This document shows positions 36,052 to 46,400 of a stretch of 64,000 nucleotides of DNA, in pieces. The position numbers were made by a program, and so were the translations under genes. Source of the stretch: Paramarasmius palmivorus (lineage: Eukaryota; Basidiomycota; Agaricomycetes; Agaricales; Marasmiaceae); the NCBI GenBank assembly GCA_037176845.1, contig JAYKXP010000113.1, positions 62,001-126,000 on the forward strand. Reading direction: 5' to 3'. Every line of letters starts with the position of its first letter. The first letter of the stretch is position 1. The notes below the pieces were generated by a model. That model was not told the DNA's origin. It saw nothing but the letters and a program-made list of their open reading frames with translations, and did not search any database.

Positions 36052-37622
36052 CTACTTGCAGGAGGTCTTTGGTCGATGTACGTAGTAAGATCCACCTGAA
36101 TTACACCATGACACCCATCCACAACCATACTCGTGCCTTTCTGCTTGCAACAGCTGCTTACCCTGCATATATTCAGATTAGATACAACCCTGATACAACC
36201 CTGAATACAGTCAATGTGCTCACATTGCAGCGCAGTGAATGACCTGAACGTGTGGCCCCAGCCGTCCCAAGCTCCTTGAGGGAAATGATAACTGCAGAAG
36301 GTTTGACAGTAGCAGAGAGGATTTGACAAGCAGCTTGGTTCGCTAAGTAAGGGCACATGAGCATAACCCTAGTCTAAGTCAAGACTAAATGGCCTACTCT
36401 TTTCATCAAAGCAGAAGTTGTTGCAGAAAATCAAATCTGCACTTTTAAGCACTTCCCGGAGGCCCGTGTGGGTTAGGATATCCCCGTGCAAGACTGTCAT
36501 GGTACCTGATTCTAGACCCCACAGCCTACTTCGACGGTCGGTCTCTGCAACAAGCTGATTAGCAAGGGCAGCAACCTCCTGTCGGATTTCGATCCCATAG
36601 ACTGAGCATCTCGTGGCTATACCAATCTGGGACACAACATTCCCGACGCCGCAACCTAAATCGACAACTAGACTTTTGTCAGTTATCGGGCAGTGATTCA
36701 GTAGTTGCTCAATGAATTTTGGCATTGTCTCGCCGTAAGTCTCTGAAGAGAAAGACCGGTATTGTTGGACAAGACTGTGGTGAGGTCGTATACAGCGATC
36801 ATAGCTTTGTTGAACTATGAAGTCGTTCAAAGCTGGTCCGAAATGCCTTGGCTCTAGATCGCGGAGCACCACATTGACCTCGCCTACCGCCTTTATCAGT
36901 AAGGCGCGATCTAGGTTGTCTAAAGCTAGGGAGAGTTTGTCTTCGAGGGCCTACGAAAAGCAGCTGATCGATTCTAAAGAACTTCGAGGAGCGGTAATCG
37001 GTACGCACTTTAACTTTCTGTTGCCCAATAATTGATGCTAGAGCATAGATGAGAGGTCTGGTCCGAAAGATATCGTATGAGCCTACCATGGAGAAGAACC
37101 GATGTCGTGTGTTGCAAGTCCTCAACCGGGTGATAATCAAGACTTTTTACCGGAACGCAAATGGGAAAGCTTTAAATAAGTACCGTAAGTGTGATGGAAT
37201 GCATAAAGCTAATGGGGAAACACCAACCTTTCGGAGATATTCATATTAGGAACAACAATAGACACAGTGGTCAATTGAGCACTTGGATTCGGTGGTCCGT
37301 CGGCAACTACAAAGCTCGTCACTGACTCTCCGGGAAATACTGTGGAAATTAATGCTCGTTACAAAAGAATTTGAAAAGCATGACATACACGCCTTGTACG
37401 GCCGCCTGCTTTGCTCAACGACTTCGGTGGGTGAGAATGGTTCCGAACGTTCTGCAGGGCGATAGCAAAATTTCGCCCATTGGGGTCGGTATCGCCACAC
37501 TTCGCCTGGGGACACTGGGTGCAAGAAAGTGACGGCCGGGTATAAGCAAGTCGGCTGGGATCTTGCAGCACCCTCTGTTTCAATTTGTTCGTGATGGTAT
37601 GATACCGACACAAACTTATCAC
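36052..37622 (-). CDS. DOT1: Dot1-like histone H3 lysine-79 N-methyltransferase
   Basis: Dot1 enzymes use S-adenosylmethionine to methylate H3K79 in nucleosomes. Splicing of minus-strand exons restores a complete catalytic fold: an N-terminal helical part with LDYHPVEDLQHTTSVLL (exon 37169-37087), then a 553-base exon (36950-36398). That exon carries SSETYGETMPKFIEQLL (motif D1-like, YGE), SLVVDLGCGVGNVVSQIG (motif I, SAM binding), YGIEI, and SADLIFCNNFCFDEK (NN-F active-site motif). Exon 36342-36224 gives PSAVIISLKELG, and exon 36162-36052 gives WVSWCNSGGSYYVHRP followed by the stop. Exon phases agree across all six joins from 37339 to 36052. An upstream basic exon (SLSKAGGRTR, about 37388-37622) may be the nucleosome-binding linker. 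The true start lies upstream and was not fixed. Confidence 0.85.
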
Positions 37623-38313
37623 GGAATTTTTTGGTTTGCCTACAGGTAAGTGAAGCTTTCTTGACGCTCTTGTAGTCCTTCAGCTGCTCTTGGGCGATCA
37701 TCTTTTCTAGTTTAGCCCTTTGCCTGAAATTCACGTTGAGTGCGAATAAGCGAGGCTCGATGGACGCGTACCTAGAACGACGTGATCTTTCCGTTGATGT
37801 GAGAGAACGTGGCGGCTCCGCTAGCTCCTAAGGATCTTGTGAGGGTTTATCTTGGAAGTGGTTTCGTCAATAACTCGCCATCTCAGTTTTCCGATAGAAG
37901 GCAAGTCGTTCATTGTCTGATAGACCCTACGCCGAATGAGCCAACCTCTTCAATGGCAGACAAACAACAGTCAACGAACTACGACAGATAGTGCAAGATG
38001 CCTTTCTTTTCGGGTCTAGAGTGTGGAAGGTTATGAGGACATGTTCGTAACAGACTAGTGATACTTGCTTGGTTGGTCTTTTGCATTGCAACGAGAGAGG
38101 TAGAAGGCAGCTTAAGCCAAATAACGCCAAACTCTTACAGGGTTTCAACTCGGGGCCACGTGACCCTCCGCTTCCCGATAGAAAATGCTCTAATTTGGTC
38201 CTCGCCTAGAGTCTGCTCACAGATTAACTGAAAGAAGTGAATTTTAGTTGTTTTGATGTGAAGACTAGGTACATGAACCATATCTGATATAATAAAACCA
38301 CAAGTCAATTGCT

Positions 38314-39191
38314 CTAGACCTTCCCTGGGGGACTCGTGTATGTCCACGGACTCGGAGGCGGTGGCCATGTTCCAGTGAATTTGGGCTCTACTAAACGCTC
38401 CCTGCGCTTTCGGCTTTCCTTGAGGCGGTGTGATAGAGTATCCAAACTAGCCTTGTAGTCATTAATGAACCCCTGCGTCTTATCTACATATCGATCTCTT
38501 GCGGCGACAGCCTAGGTTTGGCGAACTGGGTCATCTGTACGAGGATGATGGACGGATATACTCACCCTACGGAGGACTTCATTGTCGTTTTCGGCTACTT
38601 GAAGGGCGAACAAAAGAGTCTGTCTCTCCTCTTCAACTCTCTTCGCAGTTTCATCGGAATGCTGGTCAAATTTTAGTGAGTGTCTTTGTATCGAAGTGGA
38701 CTACTGCTACCTCTCGGAGACCTTTCAGTTCTCTGCGTAATTCATCAACCTCTTCTTGTGCAGCCTCTAATTTTTGCGAGGCGTTGCGTTCCTGGGGTCC
38801 CTCGGCGTGGACATCCTGAGATTTTGTTACATTGCCCAAACGCTGACACGGTTTTAGCATACTTATGAATGATTGTAAAACGAGTCACTAGTACCACAGA
38901 GTCTTGAAGAGCTCTCAGCTCTGCACGTAACGCATTCGCCTCCTCTTGTGCCACCTCAAGTCTCTTCAGCGCGCTAAGTTTGAACTGTCTCTGTGCATTT
39001 ACATCCTGTGACAGACTTTGATTTACTTGCAATTTGATAACATGTACTCCACTCACTGCTCTGGTGTTGAGAAGCTCGATTTGCATTTCGAACAACTCCG
39101 ACATGCCCTTCTCTTTTTCGTTTCGAGGGGTCTCCTTCTCTTTTTTGTCTCGAGGGGTCTCCTTCTTCTTTCTGTTTCGAGAGGTCTCCAT
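38314..39191 (-). CDS. Coiled-coil protein with a duplicated exon
   Basis: The start at 39191 gives METSRNRKKKETPRDKKEK, a lysine-rich head with a short internal repeat (ETPRDKKEK/ETPRNEKEK). Exon 1 ends at 39057. Exons 2 and 3 are homologous to each other: DVNAQ...LEVAQEEANALRAELRAL and DVHAE...LEAAQEEVDELRRELKGL. Both are phase 0 and bounded by GT-AG introns. Later exons give EEERQTLLFALQVAENDNEV and AVAARDRYVDKTQGFINDYK, then a proline-rich end (WPPPPSPWTYTSPPGKV) with the stop at 38314. The protein is almost entirely coiled coil. It is divergent from the SUN-domain gene (568 bases between start codons). Function is unknown; a structural or tethering role is an inference. Confidence 0.6.
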
Positions 39192-39759
39192 CGCTGTAAA
39201 TCTACATGAGTTCAAGAATATCGTTTGTTTCGGAGGATCTTACCCCCTTGTTGGAATATGTTCATATCGGTGCGGATGGTCATTTGTGAACGGATGGAGC
39301 GAAACTGATTGACCCACTCGCGGGCTTATAAAACCCAGGAGACAATAAAACAAGCAGAGGATGCACGGGCCACGCATGATGAAGTACTCGGATCGTCGTT
39401 GTGGGACCAGAAAGGCGCATTGTAGCACAGCCGTGAGCCATGCGCCAAAAATCGTGACCTGCCGGGAGGTAGATTCCGGAATCCGGAAAGCATGCCAATA
39501 TCACGGATGTCTGGCGCATGACTCGGACAAAGAAATCGAACTCCAGCAGCCACTCCCTTTCTTCTATAACACATACTCCTCATACGTCTCACCAGATCAC
39601 CTTCAATTCCCTATGCTAGGTTACAATGCATCCCGATTCATCACTTTACGGCGCAGCGGCGCGGCCCAGTCATCGGAAAGGGTGTGTAGTGTTGGTTGTC
39701 TGATTTCAGGATAGCTTACATTTTCTTACCAGCCAACTGCTCGCATCGAGCGTCACAGG

Positions 39760-40689
39760 GTGCCGCTTCACCAGCCGCAACCTCAACAGCAACAACCTTT
39801 CAGTGTCACTTGGGGAGATATAATCTCCTTCATCAGCACAGTGCTCACTATCTCCCTGACAGTCACTGCGGCGGTATCATGCATGCATGGAGCACATGCA
39901 CGAGGGGAGCTAAATGTAGGAGGCGTCCTATGTGATATTCAAAATCTGGTCTGTGCTCTAAGCTCGACCATCTCTCCGATCTCCTGTGCTCCCGTCACCT
40001 GTGATTTATTTCGAAACACCTGGTCTCGTTCCTCGCCAGCCTCGTCAAAGAACCTTCGTGTAAACATGAGGGATTATGCCTTGAATTGGAACGGCGGACG
40101 GATCGAACATGGTTTGACATCCCCCACGTTTGACGCCCCCACTCTCAGTCTTTGGGGCCGATGGCTTGCCCATGCTCGAGGCTGGACTCCCCGGCATGCC
40201 CGACTTGTAATACCGGAGTCCGTCATAGATGAAGACCTTCGAGTGGGAAAGTGCTGGTCCTTCTCAGGCCCGAAAGGCCACGTCGGTATCATTCTCTCTG
40301 AATACGTGAACATCACCCACGTCTCACTGTATTCGCCTCACCACGACGAGTTATCACCGATTCAACTACAACAATCGCCTCGAAAAATATCCATTTGGGT
40401 TTTCTTAGAACCCGGATACGACATACCGAGCAATGCCAGGGCCACGGTTCCAGCAGTGTCATTCCGTACCTTGGACCTCGTTCATCTCGATTCTCGGGTG
40501 TTGTCTGCGGGTACTTTTCTGCTCGTCGGTGGTATTGATTATGATCCCACACGTGGGACTAGGCAAACTTTCGATGTTGGGGCCCATCAGGTTACAACTT
40601 CCGTGGTTGTGCTTGAAATTCACGAGAATGGTGGATCAAACCGGACATGCCTCTACAGAACTTCTGTGCATGGATTAGCGCAAGGATGA
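39760..40689 (+). CDS. SUN-domain inner nuclear membrane protein
   Basis: The gene is a single exon of 309 residues. After a short glutamine-rich N-terminus, one membrane segment lies at about residues 20-42 (IISFISTVLTISLTVTAAVS). The SUN domain covers about residues 106-305: YALNWNGGRIEHGLTSPTF, VGKCWSFSGPKGHVGIILS, THVSLYSPHHDELSP, SPRKISIWVFLEPGYD, and the closing TCLYRTSVHG. SUN proteins sit in the inner nuclear membrane and bind KASH-tailed partners in the perinuclear space (LINC complex), or act in ER quality control in the Slp1 branch. The short nucleoplasmic part and single domain fit the small canonical type. No coiled coil is present between membrane and SUN domain, which is shorter than in animal SUN1/2. 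The start at 39760 is the first methionine before the membrane segment. Confidence 0.9.
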   Translation: MPLHQPQPQQQQPFSVTWGDIISFISTVLTISLTVTAAVSCMHGAHARGELNVGGVLCDIQNLVCALSSTISPISCAPVTCDLFRNTWSRSSPASSKNLRVNMRDYALNWNGGRIEHGLTSPTFDAPTLSLWGRWLAHARGWTPRHARLVIPESVIDEDLRVGKCWSFSGPKGHVGIILSEYVNITHVSLYSPHHDELSPIQLQQSPRKISIWVFLEPGYDIPSNARATVPAVSFRTLDLVHLDSRVLSAGTFLLVGGIDYDPTRGTRQTFDVGAHQVTTSVVVLEIHENGGSNRTCLYRTSVHGLAQG

Positions 40690-40921
40690 TTCAATTGATG
40701 TAACATTTGAAGCTCATACAATGAACTGATTGAAGGTTTCGGGAGAGAATGATAGCAGTGTGCACAGTCCACCGTTGGGCTACCATGGCATTCAATGTGA
40801 TTGTCTCGGAGAACGCAGGCCCAAGGCAGGCCCAAGCATACGGTCCATCGACTACTATATAGGACGGCTGAATAACCGTCCCACTCCATCATCCTCCCCC
40901 GCCTCATCGCATAGTATCAAG

Positions 40922-41309
40922 ATGCCAACCGCAGTGCAGAAGAATCATGATCATAGTCGCGTCGACGTTTTACGTCGTGAAGAGGATATGTGCGACTGGC
41001 AAGCAATTACGGAAGACTTAAACTGTGTGGCTCTTTCGAGCAGTAACGATGATTCTCCTGAAGACTCCGAGGTGAGACTTGGGGTACTCGAGATGGATGT
41101 TGAATTCGTGGCTAACGTCCAAACAGGTTCTCACTGTCCAAGATCGGAATGAATTGCTCATAGACCTAGGAATATACCATGTGAACCGACTCAGAGCGGA
41201 GATAGAGGAGAAAGATCGGCAAATTCAGACGTTGAGAACCGAGAACTCGAAGCTGATCGCTCGCTTAGGTCAATTCGGCTCAGGTACTTGCATAAAAGTT
41301 GCTCACTGA
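40922..41309 (+). CDS. Small coiled-coil protein, function unknown
   Basis: Exon 1 (40922-41071, MPTAVQKNHDHSRVDVL, ending DDSPEDSE) joins after a GT-AG intron (41072-41126) to exon 2 (41127-41309). Exon 2 gives LIDLGIYHVNRLRAEIEEKD, then RQIQTLRTENSKLIARL, and stops at 41309, for about 110 residues. Both exon lengths are multiples of three. The C-terminal half is a clear heptad coiled coil. It is a paralogue of the gene at 597-968. It lies 230 bases downstream of the SUN-domain gene on the same strand. Confidence 0.6.
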
Positions 41310-42825
41310 TGTCTCATCACACAAGTCGACGTCGTATCGAAGTACTCATAGGGCTCAGGGATAGTGTTTGGAAGTTTCTACTCAATATGGTATTCGTTTT
41401 ACGAAAGATTGTTTACAAATTTATATGCATATATATTTAACGCTTCATACGCTCGTTTAAGAATTCCCGGACTTCTCATTGAAGCTTTGCTACCCTCCAT
41501 GATCATTGGGGTACAGGTACAGGTAAAGGTTTTTTTTTGCGGGCACATTCGCGCTTTAACGCGTGCTACGGGAAAGGAGGCAATTTCTGGGGGCCCTCCG
41601 AGTCAGGATACTCATAAGGAAACGTATAATGACTTTCCTAGTATACGGTATGGTACATTGGCGACATCGCAAACGACTTGTTCTTCTCATTGCTTCATTA
41701 TCCAACGGCGCCTTCTCTGTCGACATCCACGCGGTTGGTCCTCCAGTACGCTCGAGCGCTTTCGCTATCTGAATGGGTCAGAGCTGGCGGTACGTTGTCT
41801 TTCTATGATCTTCCTCTAGCGGTTGCACTGACCCGTGAAGATGAACAGGACGCTGCTCCATATCTCCCCGGGCTAGTTCTTGAGCCAGGATAGAATTCAA
41901 CGCCGGCTTACGAAAGATAGCAGTGCGACAGCCCAAATAGGTTCGACGGCCATGGCTAGGAGAAGCCGTGTTTGGGGTTAGACTAAAATTCAAAGGAGGG
42001 CTCACCCTGGCTGAACACAAGACTGGACTTTTCCGGATGATCGTAAGGCGAAGCGGGGCTCAACACCACGCATATTTTCCAATGTCGACCTCCCAGCTGG
42101 AGAACCCGCGAGGACATATATGTTGATATGCGATGAAGATCATGAGATCGGATACGGTGTGACCTCACAATAACATCGCTGGTACCTAATCAGCGCCGAG
42201 CAAAAAAAAAGCATAATCCGGGACATACCATGGTCAAATTTCAAAGGTGCCACACGATTAGGAGGATGCAGAAAAAGCAGCAGATGACGTAGTCGCTTTT
42301 CAAATTGAGTCAGTCGTAGAGGGTTGGGTCTACTCCAAAGGTATCTGTGTGTGCACGGTAAGGGAGAACAGTACTAACGGCGAAATGGACATTGAATATA
42401 GATAAGGTTATGTTAATACATAACGACCATTGCGCAGACGAGAATGGTGTATATTTGGAGCATGCCGACATTGTCTGATTTGGCGGTGACTTCTTCTGAC
42501 CAGGAGGATGGCGGCGCAGATGTTGAGGAGGGCCGGGCAAGAGTATGAGCAGGCTGTAAGAGTACAGATGAAAGAGCACACCTAACAGCCTGACGACACA
42601 CATGAGATTGAAGACACACCTATACCATTTTCGCACGGGCAACAACAGCGGAAAGCTTCCAGAACAGCTGGAAACCTCCTGAGATTAACATCGATAATGA
42701 AAAAAAAGACGGAGGGCTGCCAGGGCAAGGGCTTTAGCACATGATGGTCTGGATTTTCGGCCGGTGAATGTGAACCCGAAAGTTTCTCACGCTTGGTCCT
42801 TTTGCATTCACAGCATTGTTCTGTT
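41310..42825. other. Gene-poor stretch
   Basis: No frame with a recognisable domain is present. Short frames on both strands (for example minus 42310-42645) are hydrophobic but lack supporting motifs. An AT-rich patch lies at 41390-41460. Confidence 0.35.
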
Positions 42826-43421
42826 ATGGACTCTAAAATCCTCAAAATCGTGGAACAATTCCTGAAAGAGATCTCCGACGACGAGAAGAAATACTCAGAT
42901 ACAGAAGCGACTTCGCTCGAAGCCGCAATTCGCCATCTCAATTCTGCCAGGATCACCCTACGAGCCACAGTAAATCGTTGTTCAGTTTACTATTCCTTTC
43001 TTCTTACGCATGTCTACAGCAGGCACTTCGTCGGGAATGGGAGAACTCCAAGACTAGTTTTGACAAAACCCTGGACAATCTCATTGCCGCTGCCGAATTC
43101 GCTCACTCCGATGATCTGTATTTGAGGATGTTCATTGTGGTTGGAATACAGTCAGAGATACTCCGGTGCCTCACCATCCTTGCTTTACTACCTCCACATC
43201 CCGACTTTCCGTCCATTCAGGTAATGCCTATTGGAGTATTTCTTTTGGCTTTACCTCACCTTCCACAGATCATTGAATTTGCCAGGTGTAATCATGACCA
43301 CATAAAGAACGACACCGAGACGCTAATCACGAAATATGCAACCATTCAATCCTATTCAATTTGTCTTATCCAGCGGGCAGTAGGGCTTTACTTGAATTCA
43401 GATACGAAGGTCGGCGCCTGA
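42826..43421 (+). CDS. Small helical hypothetical protein
   Basis: There are three exons: 42826-42969 (MDSKILKIVEQFLKEISDDE), 43020-43220 (QALRREWENSKTSFDKTLDN) and 43269-43421 (IIEFARCNHDHIKNDTETLI). They join in phase 0 through GT-AG introns of 50 and 48 bases and give 165 residues. Secondary structure looks all helical, with a hydrophobic helix in the middle (VGIQSEILRCLTILALLPPH). No signal peptide or known family is recognised. Clean phase and codon continuity are the main evidence. Confidence 0.6.
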
Positions 43422-46400
43422 CATGCATGTATGTAAAATACTACATCCCACTGAAATTTGTAACAACAATTGAGTCGGGGGCGCATCAGAATTTTCCCGG
43501 CTAAATGCGGCAAAAAGGTGTGAAAGCGGCCCGGTCGTGATGCGCCTCCCGCCCGCCATTTACTATGCCTTCACATCGTATCTATTGAACACAGAACAAG
43601 AAGGAACATCTGCCACTCTGCGAGTTGGAGGTCACGGCAGCGGGGATATTGATAGCTTTGCGCTGCTCTATGCTTCCGCGCGGACTAGTCGGAATTTCCG
43701 GACTGAGAGATCCCAATCCCTGTCAGAACATCATCTGGATGTTAACTTTTTTCGGCCGTCCAGCTTGAAGGAACGACCCAAAACTTGAATTATTTCTGGA
43801 ATGCCCAAAAAAAAGGAAATTTTGGATACAGTACCGCGCGCGTTTCGTTACTCGCGTGAACTATGAACTCATACTATTTTGGTGAGATCAGCGGTCTGCT
43901 CTTAAATTCTGGCGGCCAAAAGAATGCCATCTACGTCGGCTCCCCAGCTGTGAAGCTTGAGCCAGGGAGGGCTCACGTGTAGATACTTCTACAATATTTG
44001 TGCATTCAACTTTACAGTGCTTTGGCTCTCCTTACTATGGCTACATCACAAGCCCCAAAGAACATTTGCGCTTCATTAGCACAGGCAGAGGAACGACAGC
44101 AAACCAAGTGAGTGCGATCTGATTTTGGAAAGGGATGGGAAAGTCTTTTGTCAGCAATTCGTAATCAGGGCAGCACCCAGTCCCTTCCGGCGGCGGAACT
44201 TGCGACTACGAATTTCCGCTCCGAGTCCTTTTTGCGTATCAGCATGTTAGGATGGAAATGTATCTCCTGCTGATAGAGAGGAGTGTGAGTAGGAGGAACT
44301 TCGGCACTTGATGAGGGCGTGGTCGACTCGGAGCAGGTACGGTTTTCAATTGCAACGTTCAACGTCTTGGGCAAAAACTCAAAATAATTCTTTCTGTACC
44401 AGTGTCCTCCCAAGGTGTGTCAATTCCTCCTCAGCTCATCCCGAATATGGTTCATGTTCCATCAAATCCCAATATCCCAAGACGGTCCTGGCACCATCCG
44501 GTAGAGAATGCCCGAAATAGAATTTTGCACATCCTGAAGACGCAGTAGTGGGGCTGAGGCTTGATTGAAACCCAGTGTTCTGCTACCTGGACCCCATCAT
44601 ACTGGTGGTCTGGTCGAGCGGACACCGAGCGTGTAGCTTGCGTCTATGTTTGTGGTGACTTGCGCGCACTGCAGATTCTTCTCCAGGCTTTGAAACTCTC
44701 CCAGACATTGTGACTGGCCTGTATCATCCATTTGGGTCTTCTCTCCAATCTTGCTATTATATCCGTACCTTCTGTCGAAAGGAATCCTCGCACCTCTATC
44801 CAGCTCTGACACCGCAAGGAATCACAGCACCTTCTCGCGAGTTGGTGCGTCTCGTTAGCCGCTCTGTTGCTATAAGGAATTGCAACACCTTTTCGTCGGC
44901 GACGATGTCCAGAAGGAATGAACGCTTGTCGGAATCGTTACACTGCAGAACGGTTGCACCTTATCACATTACACAAGGAACTGTTCACACCACAAACTTC
45001 GCACCCTCTTCGCACCCAGAATGGTTTGCCTTGTTGACTCCAAGCCATTAGGAGCCCTTCATCCATTTATCCTACAACATCCCGTACCCTGAACTCCATG
45101 GTATAAACATATACCAGGCGCAGGACCATTGCACTACTCTGGGAACCAGGAAGGAATGATGGCACTGAAACATCACTTGTTCCAGCAACAATTGTAAGAG
45201 TTCTCGTTGTTCATCTTGTACATTGCTCCCATCTAAATTGAGATCTTACAGCAACAATCTATATTCCGGCATCCTCTTTGGCCTCAACATTTCACGTGCT
45301 CGACAGCGCGGCATCCGTTTCCCTAAATACTCCTATCTTCCAGTGTATTTCTATCTTTGCATGCATCTCCAGAAGTTCACGGCTGTACCTGGAATTCCAA
45401 ACTGTCTCCACCAGAGGTAGCGTCGATAGTAGTACATCCAACGGAACGCGCGCAATCGCGAACACCCTGTCAAGTCAAGAGCTTCTCAACCACCCTGTCT
45501 TTGGTTAGTGACATCTACTTTCTCGGGCTAATTTTACTCACTTGCAGTGCTACGTGCAGCTATAATCCCCAGTAGTCCTGGTCCTGATCGTAGCCTTGAA
45601 ACACGCTCCCATCTCTTAGTCTTGTCGCCAATCGTTCCCAAATACTCCCCCCGAACCGCCCTCGTCATATCTTCCAGCGCTGTATAAGGACCCGCTTGCA
45701 ACACGGCCAGTAGATTCAAAGGGGAATGTGTTCAGTACAGCTCGGTATGTCTCAGGACAACCAAGACCGGCCGACCAATTGACTCTTCCACTTCTTACTA
45801 TGCCTCCTCCTTGACCGTGTCGGTCCAAGCTCCATTATCCTAGGTTTCAAGAGCGAGAGAAGAGCGAAGGAAAGCCACGGCATCTGCAAAACGTTTCATC
45901 GTCCACGCCGGCGTGCTTTGCAGACAGGTGATATTCCGGAAACTTCTTGCCAGGCTCTTAACTTCGAGGGGCAGTAGGAAGTCCAGGGAATTGCGCGGTC
46001 TGAGGTACAGACGCTGCGTACTGCTGTACAGTTCTTCTCCTACAGTCTTTCCTGATGTCAGGATTCGTGATGGGAATTGGAGATCGGCATATTCTCGTTG
46101 GAACAGGAGAAGGTTGGGACAAAGGGTTGTCTTCGCTGAGAGCAAGCCGGATAAGATTTCAAGGTATCGATACGTCTGTGATTCTCGCCGTAGCTTGGTA
46201 GTTCCTAACTTTTTCTAGTACTAGATTCCCTGTGTGCAACGAATGCGGACAGGACCATGTCGGCTTTGCGCTTTGGGATCCGCAAGTATATATTATCTTG
46301 CTCACGAGTCAAATTGGGAGATTTGGTAAGTCTTTCTCCATGTTTAGGTAACAACATTTCATACTCGGTCTTTCGTGTCGGGAATGCAAGCGGAAGAGCA

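Noticed and set aside
38135..38368. Minus-strand frame starting MATASESVDIHESPREG
   Set aside because: This DNA is the 3' coding end of the coiled-coil gene in another frame (WPPPPSPWTY), which is better supported by splicing and composition.
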